A DNA stretch of 18,387 nt from positions 1-18,387 of the forward strand of contig JAEMQE010000230.1 in the NCBI GenBank assembly GCA_022758945.1, given 5' to 3'. The notes below the pieces were generated by a model. It made no database searches, was not told the DNA's origin, and saw nothing but the letters and a program-made list of their open reading frames with translations. Numbering within the stretch: position 1 is the first letter of the stretch; the number at the start of each line of letters is the position of its first letter. Origin of the DNA: Lentimicrobium sp. Lineage in GTDB: Bacteria > Bacteroidota > Bacteroidia > Flavobacteriales > Flavobacteriaceae. Positions 6,671 to 15,216 of this stretch are shown piece by piece. The translations under genes were made by a program, and so were the position numbers.

Positions 6671-8668
6671 ATGAATATCGATATTCTTGTTTGGTGTTTT
6701 TTGATTGCGTTGGGATTAGCTGTTTTTACAATTCCTTTTTTACCATCTAAATTAAAAGCCCTAACTGCGTTTTTTCTTGTTTTAATTCTTGCCATTGCTT
6801 CTAGTTTTTTTGCCATAAATGTCTTGAATGGGAAACCCATCGAAGCCATTTTTTATGGTGGTAATGTTTTTGGAACTATTCCTTTGCGGATTGATTCCCT
6901 TTCGGCTTGGTTTATTTTAATGGTAAATTTTACCGTCGTCAACGGTGCACTATATGGCATTGGTTATATGAAATCCTATTCCGATCAAAAATCAAATAGT
7001 GCCTTTCATTGGATTTTATTTGTACTTCTTCACATTGCTTTGCTCTTAGTTTGTTTGGTTCAAAATGGCTTGGCTTTCTTGATTGCTTGGGAAATTATGT
7101 CTATTTCTGCCTTTCTGTTAGTAATTTTCGAACATAGTAAACCAGAAATTTTAAAAGCAGGAATGAATTTTTTGGTACAAGCCCATATTGGCGTTGTCTT
7201 TTTGAGTATTGGATTTATTGGGGTTTATTTTTCAGAAAATTCTTTTGATTTCATAAGTATTGCTGCATTTTTCAGTCATCATTCGCCTCGATGGATTTTC
7301 CTGATTTTCTTTATTGGTTTTGGATTGAAAGCTGGATTTATTCCGCTACATACTTGGTTGCCTCACGCGCATCCCGCTGCTCCATCGCACGTGTCTGGAG
7401 TAATGTCAGGAGTTGTGATTAAGATGGGGATTTACGGAATTCTAAGAGTGATAACCTATTTAAAAACAGATTTTGTTCTACTTGGTGAAGCTGTTTTAAT
7501 CCTATCAATCGTTACTGCCCTTTATGGTATTCTAAATGCGGCGGTTGTACGTGACTTCAAACGAATGTTGGCTTTTTGTAGCATCGAAAATATAGGGATT
7601 ATTGGAATAGGAATTGGTTTAGGAATGATCGGAAAAGGTATCAATAATCAATATTTGATGCTGATTGGGTTCGCCGGAGCCTTGCTGCATACGCTAAACC
7701 ATTCGATGTATAAATCGTTGCTTTTCTTTACAGCTGGAAATATTTATCAGCAAACGCATACCCGAAATATGGAGCATTTGGGAGGATTGATCAAAAAAAT
7801 GCCTCGCACGGCGATTTTCTTTTTATGTGGTTCGCTTGCCATTGGAGGTCTTCCGCCTTTCAATGGATTTATTTCTGAATTTCTTATTTACTCCGGACTG
7901 CTCGAGGGTGTAAAGTCAGATAATGTGCAGTTTAGTTCTATGATGATGATTTGTATGGCCAGTTTGGCGATTGTGGGTGGCATTTCGATTTTGACTTTTA
8001 CCAAAACTTTTGGAACCATTTTTCTGGGATCGCCAAGAGTGGACTTACATCATCATCCGAAAGAAGTTTCGTTGATTATGCAGGTTCCTTTGTTTTTGAT
8101 TCTGTTGGTAGTACTTATTATCGGGATTTTTCCAAATTTAGTCTTTTCGCCAGCACTTGCAGTTGCAGCTAATTTGAGCGGAACAACCGTTGCTCTTTCT
8201 GAAAAAATATTGTCAGTAAGCCCAACAATGGTAATGGCAGGCAGAGTTTCGCTGCTTTTTATAATCCTTGCTGCAATTGTCTTTTACATTCGAAGCAGAA
8301 CTTTAGCATCAAAAACAACGGAATATACGCCAACTTGGGGATGTGCTTATGTGGCTCCAAATGTGAGAATGCAGTACACTGCAAAATCATTTTCGAAAAG
8401 TTTTGCAAAATTATTCAGCTCGATTTTAATCGAAAAAAAGAGGTATCCTGAAATAATTAGCACTAAAATATTCCCCAAAACAAGGACTTTTCATTCGAAT
8501 TATATGGAGTTTTTTGAAAATAATTTCATCGCAAATATCAATAAACGGATTTTTGCTTTTATGAATTCTTTTATGTTTATCAATAACGGAAAAACCCAAA
8601 TGTATGTGTTGTACGGTTTCTTCTTTATCATAATTTTGCTCGTAGCCACTTTTTTAAATGTAGTATAA
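6671..8668 (+). CDS. hyfB: HyfB-type proton-conducting membrane subunit, first copy
   Basis: Antiporter-like integral membrane subunit (NuoL/HyfB family, 665 residues) of a hydrogenase-4/complex I-related complex, expected to carry one ion-translocation path. Hydrophobic almost throughout. Core motifs are AWEIMSISAF, GFGLKAGFIPLHTWLPHAHPAAPSHVSG, VIKMGIYGILR, ENIGIIGIGIG, HTLNHSMYKSLLF and GLPPFNGFISEF. The charged residues used for proton transfer in this family are kept: Glu141 (TM5 type), Lys220 (TM7), Lys251 (TM8) and Lys445 (TM12). The tail has the HyfB-specific TWGCAYVAPNVRMQYTAKSF. The ATG at 6671 is chosen: the frame is open back to a TTG at 6572, but those 33 extra residues lie at or beyond the candidate promoters and do not resemble a HyfB start. 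The next gene begins 2 bp after the stop and is a paralogue. First gene of a seven-gene operon. Confidence 0.93.
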   Translation: MNIDILVWCFLIALGLAVFTIPFLPSKLKALTAFFLVLILAIASSFFAINVLNGKPIEAIFYGGNVFGTIPLRIDSLSAWFILMVNFTVVNGALYGIGYMKSYSDQKSNSAFHWILFVLLHIALLLVCLVQNGLAFLIAWEIMSISAFLLVIFEHSKPEILKAGMNFLVQAHIGVVFLSIGFIGVYFSENSFDFISIAAFFSHHSPRWIFLIFFIGFGLKAGFIPLHTWLPHAHPAAPSHVSGVMSGVVIKMGIYGILRVITYLKTDFVLLGEAVLILSIVTALYGILNAAVVRDFKRMLAFCSIENIGIIGIGIGLGMIGKGINNQYLMLIGFAGALLHTLNHSMYKSLLFFTAGNIYQQTHTRNMEHLGGLIKKMPRTAIFFLCGSLAIGGLPPFNGFISEFLIYSGLLEGVKSDNVQFSSMMMICMASLAIVGGISILTFTKTFGTIFLGSPRVDLHHHPKEVSLIMQVPLFLILLVVLIIGIFPNLVFSPALAVAANLSGTTVALSEKILSVSPTMVMAGRVSLLFIILAAIVFYIRSRTLASKTTEYTPTWGCAYVAPNVRMQYTAKSFSKSFAKLFSSILIEKKRYPEIISTKIFPKTRTFHSNYMEFFENNFIANINKRIFAFMNSFMFINNGKTQMYVLYGFFFIIILLVATFLNVV

Positions 8669-8670
8669 CA

Positions 8671-10692
8671 ATGACTATAATTGCCAGCATTATTGTTGTC
8701 ACCATTCTATCCCTACTTCTGATTGCTTTAGTCAAAGAAGACAGGAAGGGGAATGTTGCTCTTACGGCGGTTATTTTTAATGTAATATTGAGTTCAAGTC
8801 TTGCCATTCCCGCATTAAAAGGACAAATGTTTGAACATTTTTTCTACGGTGGTTTGGTTTTTGGAAACATTGCCTTACGAATTGATGCGCTTTCGGGCTG
8901 GTTTATTTTGTTAATGAATTTTACGGTGCTGACTAGCATTTTATATGGCAAAAGCTATATGAGTCATTATAAAAATCAATCTGTTAGCCTTTCTATTCAC
9001 TACATTAGTTTCATTCTCAATCATTTTGCGATGATTGGCATTTATTGCCTTCAAAATTCATTTGCCTTTTTGTGTGTTTGGGAAATTATGGCAATCTCCT
9101 CATTTTTGTTAATTATTTTTGAACATCATAAAATACAAACCCTGAAAGCAGGAATCAATTATCTGATTCAATCCCACATTAGTATCATCTTTATGACTAT
9201 TGGATTTGTTTGGGTAAATTCGTTCACTAACTCGTTTGATTTTAATGCGATAACAAAATACAGTGCATCAGTAAGTCCTGCCGTAAGTTTTGTACTGTTT
9301 CTCTTTTTTTTCATTGGTTTTGCTATCAAAGCTGGTTTTGTTCCTTTCCACACTTGGTTGCCGTATGCTCATCCTGCAGCACCTGCCCACGTTTCGGGAA
9401 TGATGTCGGGAGTTCTTATCAAGCTTGGAATTTACGGTATTCTGAGAATGATATTATTAATTAAAGGAGATTACTTGGTTATGGGTTATTTTATACTTTC
9501 CCTATCGGTTATTACGGGTGTTTACGGTGTAATTCTCGCCATCATTCAACACAATATCAAAAAATTATTAGCCTATCATAGTATAGAAAACATTGGCATC
9601 ATTGGTATTGGTATCGGATTAGGTTGCATAGGTTTAGGATTAAACAATTCCTACCTTGCTTTTGCTGGTTTTGCTGGTGCGATGCTTCACACTTTGAATC
9701 ATTCACTTTTCAAATCGCTGTTATTTTATGTTTCGGGAACTATCTATCAAGCTGCTCACACTTTAGACATTGAACGACTGGGTGGTTTAATAAAAAAAAT
9801 GCCTCAAACTGCGGCTTTGTTCTTGATTGCCGCATTAGCCATTTCTGGGCTGCCACCTTTTAACGGTTTTATTTCTGAATTTCTAATGTATTCTGGTTTA
9901 TTCAAAGGAATTTTGGGAGGAGAACTTTCGGTAACAGCTTTTCTTGTTTATGCGATTTTTGGATTGGTCATTATTGGCGGAATGGCAATGCTTTGTTTTA
10001 CGAAAGCTTTTGGCATTATATTTCTGGGAAACGAACGACATACACTTCCAGCAACTGTTACAGAACCTGAATTTGGCAAACTTTTGCCAAAATATATGAT
10101 TGCCGCAATGATCATTTTTATTGGAGTTTTTCCTCAATTTATTGTTTCGGTAGTTGCTCCGGTCGCAGATTTATTTATCGGAAAAACGACAAACTTCATT
10201 CCGCCTCAAGAATTTATAAGGACACTTCAATCGGTCAGTTTGGCTGCGGTGGTGTTTATCTTATTGAGTTTAACTATTTTTTGGATAAGAAGAATAAAAA
10301 CAAAATCTGTACAAATAGTGCTACAACCCACTTGGAGTTGCGGTTATGTGGCACCTACGGCAAGGCTTCAATATACCGCCAATTCCTTTGTGCGTTCCTT
10401 TAGAAAACTGATTCATCCACTGTTGATGATGAATAAAAAAGAAGAGGTGCTAAGCGGAGTGTTTCCCAAACCTATTCATTCTGAAACGCATCCTTACGAC
10501 AGAGTAGAACTGGTTTTGATAGATATTCCGTTGCTGCATCTGAAAGGTTTTATTGGGCGATTCAAATTTTTGCAAAATGGAAATCCTCAATTTTATATAC
10601 TGTATGGGGTTCTTTTTATTTTTATAATCCTTACCTTTCCACTACTTTTAAATGCTGTTGACTATGTTATTGAATTGATAAAACAAATTTGA
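8671..10692 (+). CDS. hyfB: HyfB-type proton-conducting membrane subunit, second copy
   Basis: A second full-length HyfB/NuoL-like subunit (673 residues), directly after the first and clearly paralogous to it. Long stretches line up without gaps, for example HTWLPYAHPAAPAHVSG, LIKLGIYGILR, SIENIGIIGIGIGLG and GLPPFNGFISEFLMYSGL. The proton-path residues are again kept: Glu138, Lys220, Lys251 and Lys445. The C-terminal part has diverged more but retains the family tail TWSCGYVAPTARLQYTANSF and a last membrane helix. E. coli hyf and hyc each carry a single HyfB/HycC-type subunit, although hyf also has HyfD and HyfF. This second copy could fill the HyfD place or add another ion channel, so calling it a second hyfB is by similarity only. 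hyfC follows at once, with its ATG 2 bp after this stop. Confidence 0.92.
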   Translation: MTIIASIIVVTILSLLLIALVKEDRKGNVALTAVIFNVILSSSLAIPALKGQMFEHFFYGGLVFGNIALRIDALSGWFILLMNFTVLTSILYGKSYMSHYKNQSVSLSIHYISFILNHFAMIGIYCLQNSFAFLCVWEIMAISSFLLIIFEHHKIQTLKAGINYLIQSHISIIFMTIGFVWVNSFTNSFDFNAITKYSASVSPAVSFVLFLFFFIGFAIKAGFVPFHTWLPYAHPAAPAHVSGMMSGVLIKLGIYGILRMILLIKGDYLVMGYFILSLSVITGVYGVILAIIQHNIKKLLAYHSIENIGIIGIGIGLGCIGLGLNNSYLAFAGFAGAMLHTLNHSLFKSLLFYVSGTIYQAAHTLDIERLGGLIKKMPQTAALFLIAALAISGLPPFNGFISEFLMYSGLFKGILGGELSVTAFLVYAIFGLVIIGGMAMLCFTKAFGIIFLGNERHTLPATVTEPEFGKLLPKYMIAAMIIFIGVFPQFIVSVVAPVADLFIGKTTNFIPPQEFIRTLQSVSLAAVVFILLSLTIFWIRRIKTKSVQIVLQPTWSCGYVAPTARLQYTANSFVRSFRKLIHPLLMMNKKEEVLSGVFPKPIHSETHPYDRVELVLIDIPLLHLKGFIGRFKFLQNGNPQFYILYGVLFIFIILTFPLLLNAVDYVIELIKQI

Positions 10693-10694
10693 AA

Positions 10695-11609
10695 ATGAAT
10701 GTATTGAGTTTACTATTAATTGTTTTTGCCAGCTTATTTTTCTCTGGAATAGTGATACGGACAAAAAGTATTTTTTCAGGAAGAAAAGGACCGGGTATTT
10801 TTCAACCTCTTAAAGATATATGGCGTTTGTTTAGAAAAGGAGCTGTTTACAGTACAACAAGTAGTTTTATTTTTCAAATTGCACCCAGTATTTATTTTGC
10901 TTCGGTGCTAATGGCCATTTGTTTTATTCCGTTTGGCAATGAGCCTGGTATTTTATCGTTCAATGGCGATTTTATATTTTTTGCCTATACACTAGCATTA
11001 GGTAAATTTTTTATCATCATTTCTGCTTTGGATACAGGCAGTAGTTTTTCTGGAATGGGAGCCAGTCGCGAGGCCTTATATTCGCTTTTGGTAGAACCTG
11101 CTTTTTTTATTTTGATGGGTTCTTTTGCACTACTAACCGGTCATACATCTTTCTATGAGATATTTAGTTCGTTGCATTTTGGGTCGCAAGTATCTTATGC
11201 TATTGGCACACTTGCTGCTTTTGTATTGGTACTTATCGCTCTTATCGAAAATAGTCGAATGCCTATTGATGATCCAAAAACACACCTCGAACTCACAATG
11301 ATTCACGAAGTAATGATTCTGGACAACAGTGGTTTTGATTTGGGTCTTCTTCTTTCGGCAACCCATTTGAAGTTTGCGATGTATGGCGCTTTAATTGCCA
11401 ATTTTTTTCTAACGCCTAATTACGAATGGTATTATTCAATTCCCATATTTATTGGTTCACAAATTTTATTTGCCATCGTAGTGGGAACAATAGAATCTTT
11501 TATGGCAAGATTCAGGATGAATCACAATCCCCAATATATTTTTATGCTCACGTCGATAACATTGTTAATCTATCTTGGCGTGTTGTTGATTCTTGGTAAA
11601 ATTGTATAA
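10695..11609 (+). CDS. hyfC: HyfC/NuoH-type membrane anchor subunit
   Basis: Membrane subunit homologous to NuoH and HycD/HyfC (304 residues), which joins the peripheral arm to the membrane arm and lines the cavity where the quinone site lies in complex I. Motifs are GRKGPG (29-34), GASREALYSLLVEPA (from about 122) and the charged loop ENSRMPIDDPKTHLELTMIHE (185-205), all typical of HyfC. About eight membrane helices are apparent. The ATG at 10695 (MNVLSLLL) is preferred; a TTG two codons earlier at 10689 overlaps the previous stop and is the alternative. The carboxylates of the ENSRMPIDDP loop, thought to couple the arms in this superfamily, are all present. The membrane side therefore looks functional despite the cofactor losses in HyfG and HyfI. 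Confidence 0.93.
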   Translation: MNVLSLLLIVFASLFFSGIVIRTKSIFSGRKGPGIFQPLKDIWRLFRKGAVYSTTSSFIFQIAPSIYFASVLMAICFIPFGNEPGILSFNGDFIFFAYTLALGKFFIIISALDTGSSFSGMGASREALYSLLVEPAFFILMGSFALLTGHTSFYEIFSSLHFGSQVSYAIGTLAAFVLVLIALIENSRMPIDDPKTHLELTMIHEVMILDNSGFDLGLLLSATHLKFAMYGALIANFFLTPNYEWYYSIPIFIGSQILFAIVVGTIESFMARFRMNHNPQYIFMLTSITLLIYLGVLLILGKIV

Positions 11610-11622
11610 TAAATTAAATAAA

Positions 11623-12252
11623 ATGACTAATATTCTCCTTATTACTTTTGCCATAAGCCTGATTTACATTGGGCTCGCAAACCGTTTGGGCAGTTATATC
11701 AATGCACTGGTTTTTCAAGGGCTAATACTTTTTGGAGTAGCTTTTATTGAACTTATTGAAATTAACTGGATTAATCTTGTTTTCGTCTTGTTAGAAACTA
11801 TTGTATTTAAAGCCATTGTGATTCCTTACTTTCTAAATTATGTAATTCATAAGAACAAAATTACACGAGATATCGAACCTTATTTACCTGACTTTGTTTC
11901 TATTGTGATTATTACAGCGATAATTATTGGCTCCTTCCTACTTTCGAATAGCATTCAGGATTCGCACGTGAGGAAAATATTTTTCGTAGTGGCGATATCT
12001 TCCTTGTTTACGGGGCTGTATATTATTGTATCTCGAAGAAAAATTATTACCCACGTAATGGGGTTTCTGGTGATAGAAAATGGCGTTTTTATTTTATCCA
12101 TAGCCTTAGGAAATGAGATGCCGATGCTAGTAAACATTGGAATTTTACTAGATATTTTTGCGAGTGTTTTTCTTTTGGGAATTTTTGCAAACAAGATTGG
12201 CGATGTGATGAAAGAGCAAGATGTAGAACAATTAAGTAATCTAAAAGACTGA
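11623..12252 (+). CDS. hyfE: HyfE/NuoK-like small membrane subunit
   Basis: A 209-residue, very hydrophobic protein with about six to seven membrane helices. By place (between hyfC and hyfF), size and the C-terminal pattern VIENGVFILSIALGNEMPMLVNIGILLDIFASVFLLGIF it is HyfE, whose C-terminal half resembles NuoK. Charged residues within helices include the Glu of ENG, the Glu of GNEMP and the Asp of LLDI, positions expected for membrane-arm coupling. The ATG at 11623 (MTNILLITF) is chosen over an in-frame TTG at 11593 that would overlap hyfC; the gap to hyfC is then 13 bp. HyfE sequences are poorly conserved, so synteny carries part of the call. Confidence 0.87.
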   Translation: MTNILLITFAISLIYIGLANRLGSYINALVFQGLILFGVAFIELIEINWINLVFVLLETIVFKAIVIPYFLNYVIHKNKITRDIEPYLPDFVSIVIITAIIIGSFLLSNSIQDSHVRKIFFVVAISSLFTGLYIIVSRRKIITHVMGFLVIENGVFILSIALGNEMPMLVNIGILLDIFASVFLLGIFANKIGDVMKEQDVEQLSNLKD

Positions 12253-12253
12253 T

Positions 12254-13702
12254 ATGACACCTTTTTATTCTGGAGTAGTGGGCTATTATTTGATGGGTGC
12301 TTTTGCCATAATCATTCTTATGTTTTTTAATAAAAGCAATAGGATAAACTATTTATTGAGCTTTTTGTTTTTGGTATTGCAATGGTCATTTACTATTTAT
12401 GAATACAATCACATCAATGTAGTAGATTTTGTTTATTTCACTCCAGATGCTTTAGGAATACTTTTTCTAATTATTTTGAGCATTGTCAGTGTGCCCGCGC
12501 TTTATCACAGCCATATTTATTGTAATTCAAAAAACGAAAACCCCACCCATCGAGGCATTTATTTTGCTGCAACGGTTCTTTTATTAACCGCTTTGAGTGC
12601 AGCTTATTTGTCTAATCATATTGCTATCACTTGGATTTTTGTCGAATTGACCACCTTAAGTTCCTCTGCATTGATTTATCATAGACGAAACATCAACGCT
12701 TTAGAAGGCACTTGGAAATATCTTTTTGTTTGCTCCATCAGTATTACGTTAGTTTTTATTGGCATTTTGTTTCTTTCTTTTGCCGTGCAACAATCAGGCG
12801 GCACCGATTTATTTTACAAAGAAATGTTTGATAAAGCGAGTGTAATGAATGTTTTTTGGCTCAAATTAGCCTTCCTTTTCATCTTTACAGGTTATACTTC
12901 AAAAGCTGCTTTAGTCCCAATGTACACTGCTGGTATCGATGCAAAAGATAAAGCACCTTCGCCATCGGGAGCTTTATTAAGCAGTGTTTTGATGAATGTA
13001 GGATTCATTGGTATCTTCCGTTTTTATGAAATTATCAGTCCAACGAGTATTTTTCCCTGGGCAAATAAAATCATTCTCATTACCGGTTTCCTTTCGATTT
13101 TTGTGGCTACCGTTTATATGCTTCGAGTTAAAAATCTCAAGCGAATGTTTGCGTATTCTAGTGTTGAACATATGGGCCTAATAATGCTTGGATTGGCTTC
13201 GGGCGGAATAGGTCGGTATGCCGCTATCTTGCATTTGGTTTTACATTCCCTGGCAAAGCCTACTTTGTTTTTCCAAATGGGACAAGTATATCGCATCTAT
13301 AAAAGTAAAAGTATTTACGACATTGGAAATTATTTCAAATACAATCTAACGGGTTCGATGGTTTTATTGCTGGCATTTTTCGTAGTTACTGCAATGCCAC
13401 CTTCGGGAATGTTTGTGAGCGAATTTTTTATATTCCGCTCCCTTTTCGACTCTGGAAATATATTGTTATTGGCGATTGTCTTGTTATTATTGACAATGAT
13501 TATCTGGTCCTTTGGAAAAAATATATTCAAAATGCTATTTATAAAACCCGTCAATTTTGATGATGCGACTGCCGAAAAAATTAGTCCGTTTGAATCCCTG
13601 AGCCAATTTATACTTTTGGGATTGGTGATTTATCTTGGACTAAATCCTCCCGCCGAACTGGTCCACCTGATTACTGATGCCATTTCTAATTTACCAAAGT
13701 AA
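12254..13702 (+). CDS. hyfF: HyfF-type proton-conducting membrane subunit
   Basis: Third antiporter-like subunit of the complex (482 residues, NuoN/NuoL-related HyfF family). Motifs are IFVELTTLSSSALIYH with Glu131 (TM5 type), TGYTSKAALVPMYT with Lys217 (TM7 type), AYSSVEHMGLI, LHLVLHSLAKPTLFF, AMPPSGMFVSEF and FGKNIFKM with Lys422/Lys426 (TM12 type). At the TM8 position, where both HyfB copies have Lys251, this protein has Asn248 (LMNVGFIGIFR); I believe Asn is common in HyfF proteins but have not checked. It lacks the extra C-terminal domain of the HyfB copies, as expected for HyfF. The ATG lies 1 bp after the hyfE stop, and the same spacing recurs at the next junction, pointing to translational coupling. 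Confidence 0.92.
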   Translation: MTPFYSGVVGYYLMGAFAIIILMFFNKSNRINYLLSFLFLVLQWSFTIYEYNHINVVDFVYFTPDALGILFLIILSIVSVPALYHSHIYCNSKNENPTHRGIYFAATVLLLTALSAAYLSNHIAITWIFVELTTLSSSALIYHRRNINALEGTWKYLFVCSISITLVFIGILFLSFAVQQSGGTDLFYKEMFDKASVMNVFWLKLAFLFIFTGYTSKAALVPMYTAGIDAKDKAPSPSGALLSSVLMNVGFIGIFRFYEIISPTSIFPWANKIILITGFLSIFVATVYMLRVKNLKRMFAYSSVEHMGLIMLGLASGGIGRYAAILHLVLHSLAKPTLFFQMGQVYRIYKSKSIYDIGNYFKYNLTGSMVLLLAFFVVTAMPPSGMFVSEFFIFRSLFDSGNILLLAIVLLLLTMIIWSFGKNIFKMLFIKPVNFDDATAEKISPFESLSQFILLGLVIYLGLNPPAELVHLITDAISNLPK

Positions 13703-13703
13703 T

Positions 13704-15206
13704 ATGAACAATTATACCCTTATAAAAAACAATCAAACGATTCCCATCGTGAACATTCCTGTTTTAAAGTATGATGATTTTCTATTGCTGAATACTTCAT
13801 TTTTAAATTCAGAATCCCATCATTGTGTGAATTATTATGGGTATTTAGTTCAAAATCATATTAAGCTAATTTGTTGCATTGCCGATGATTCCAACAGTAC
13901 TATTTTGATTTCTTCTTGTGAAATAAAAAAAGATGCAACAAAATATCCGTCGTTTTCAGCCAAGCATCTTGCATTTCACGTTTTTGAGAGAGAATTACAC
14001 GAGAATTTTGGAATTAATTATACCGATCATCCTTGGTTGAAACCCTTGCGTTTTCCTTTCGATCGTGCCAATAAAAAATTGCAAATAAAGGATTATCCCT
14101 TTTATCAAATACATAGCGAAGAATTGCACGAAGTGGGTGTTGGACCCATTCACGCCGGCATTATTGAACCCGGACATTTCCGATTTATTTGCAATGGCGA
14201 ACAAATTCTTCATCTCGAAATTCAAAATGGTTTTACACATCGCGGTGTGGAAACGCTTTTTTTAAACAAGAAAAAACTATTGCAAAGAACCATTCTTGCT
14301 GAATCTATTGCCGGTGATACAGTTGTAGGACATTCCGCTGCTTTTGTAAATCTTTGGGAAAGTTTGTGTGAATATGAAGCCGATGAGGATTTGCAATTTG
14401 CTCGTACACTTGCTTTGGAATTAGAACGTATCGCAGTTCATACCGGGGATTTAAGTGGAATTTGCACCGATATTGCTTATCAACTAGGAAGTTCAGTTTT
14501 TGGAAGATTGCGGACTCCAATAATCAACTTTTTTCAAATTTGGTGTGGCAATCGTCTGGCAAAAGGTCTCATTCGAGTAGGAAATAATCATTTTCCTTTC
14601 TCGAAAGACCTTGCACAACAACTCGAAAAAATATTCCAAGATTTTGAATCAGATTATACCGAAATGTACACTGAATTAAAAGAATTACCCAGTGCGCTTT
14701 CACGGTTGGAGAAAACAGGCGAAGTTACCCGTGAACAGTCTGCCTCCATTGGTACAGTGGGTATGGTTGCCAAAACATCGGGTATCATTAGAGATATTCG
14801 GGCAACACATCCTTACAATTTATACAGCCAAATGAATCACCAACCAATAATAAAAAAACACGGTGATGTATATTCGAGGGTACAAATTCGCAATGAAGAA
14901 ATCAAACAATCGATAGCTCATATTAGGAAATTATTAGAAAATATTCCAGCAGAAAACAAAAACAATAAACCTTTAAATGAACCCCAAAAAAATTCATTTG
15001 CCCTCTCGCTAGTCGAAGGTTGGCGAGGTGAAATTTGTCATTGTGCCATTACTGATGATGAAGGCGAATTACAACATTACAAAATAAAAGACCCATCGAT
15101 GCACAATTGGTTAGCATTGGCATTGGCAGTCAGAAATAACGAAATTTCGGATTTCCCCATTTGCAACAAAAGTTTTAACTTGAGTTATTGCGGCAATGAT
15201 TTATAA
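13704..15206 (+). CDS. hyfG: HyfG-type large subunit (NuoC-NuoD fusion) lacking the [NiFe] Cys ligands
   Basis: Peripheral-arm subunit of the hydrogenase-4 type, 500 residues. The N-terminal NuoC-like part is marked by FERELHENFGINYTDHPWLKPLRFP (94-118). The NuoD/large-subunit part has VGPIHAGIIEPGHFRF (146-161), THRGVETLF and LALELERIAVHTGDLSGI. In true [NiFe] hydrogenases the metal is held by two CxxC motifs. Here the L1 site reads ESIAGDT (200-206), with Ala203 and Thr206 where Cys is expected. The L2 site reads SFNLSYCG (490-497), with Ser494 and Gly497 at the Cys positions. The protein ends three residues after L2, so there is no C-terminal extension for a maturation protease. It therefore should not bind NiFe and is not a hydrogenase. 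The ATG at 13704 follows the hyfF stop by 1 bp; an in-frame ATG at 13677 inside hyfF is less likely. Confidence 0.92.
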   Translation: MNNYTLIKNNQTIPIVNIPVLKYDDFLLLNTSFLNSESHHCVNYYGYLVQNHIKLICCIADDSNSTILISSCEIKKDATKYPSFSAKHLAFHVFERELHENFGINYTDHPWLKPLRFPFDRANKKLQIKDYPFYQIHSEELHEVGVGPIHAGIIEPGHFRFICNGEQILHLEIQNGFTHRGVETLFLNKKKLLQRTILAESIAGDTVVGHSAAFVNLWESLCEYEADEDLQFARTLALELERIAVHTGDLSGICTDIAYQLGSSVFGRLRTPIINFFQIWCGNRLAKGLIRVGNNHFPFSKDLAQQLEKIFQDFESDYTEMYTELKELPSALSRLEKTGEVTREQSASIGTVGMVAKTSGIIRDIRATHPYNLYSQMNHQPIIKKHGDVYSRVQIRNEEIKQSIAHIRKLLENIPAENKNNKPLNEPQKNSFALSLVEGWRGEICHCAITDDEGELQHYKIKDPSMHNWLALALAVRNNEISDFPICNKSFNLSYCGNDL

Positions 15207-15216
15207 ATAAAATAGT

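Noticed and set aside
13677..13703. HyfG start at the upstream ATG inside hyfF
   Set aside because: It would add nine residues overlapping hyfF. The ATG at 13704 has the same one-base spacing after a stop as the hyfE-hyfF junction.
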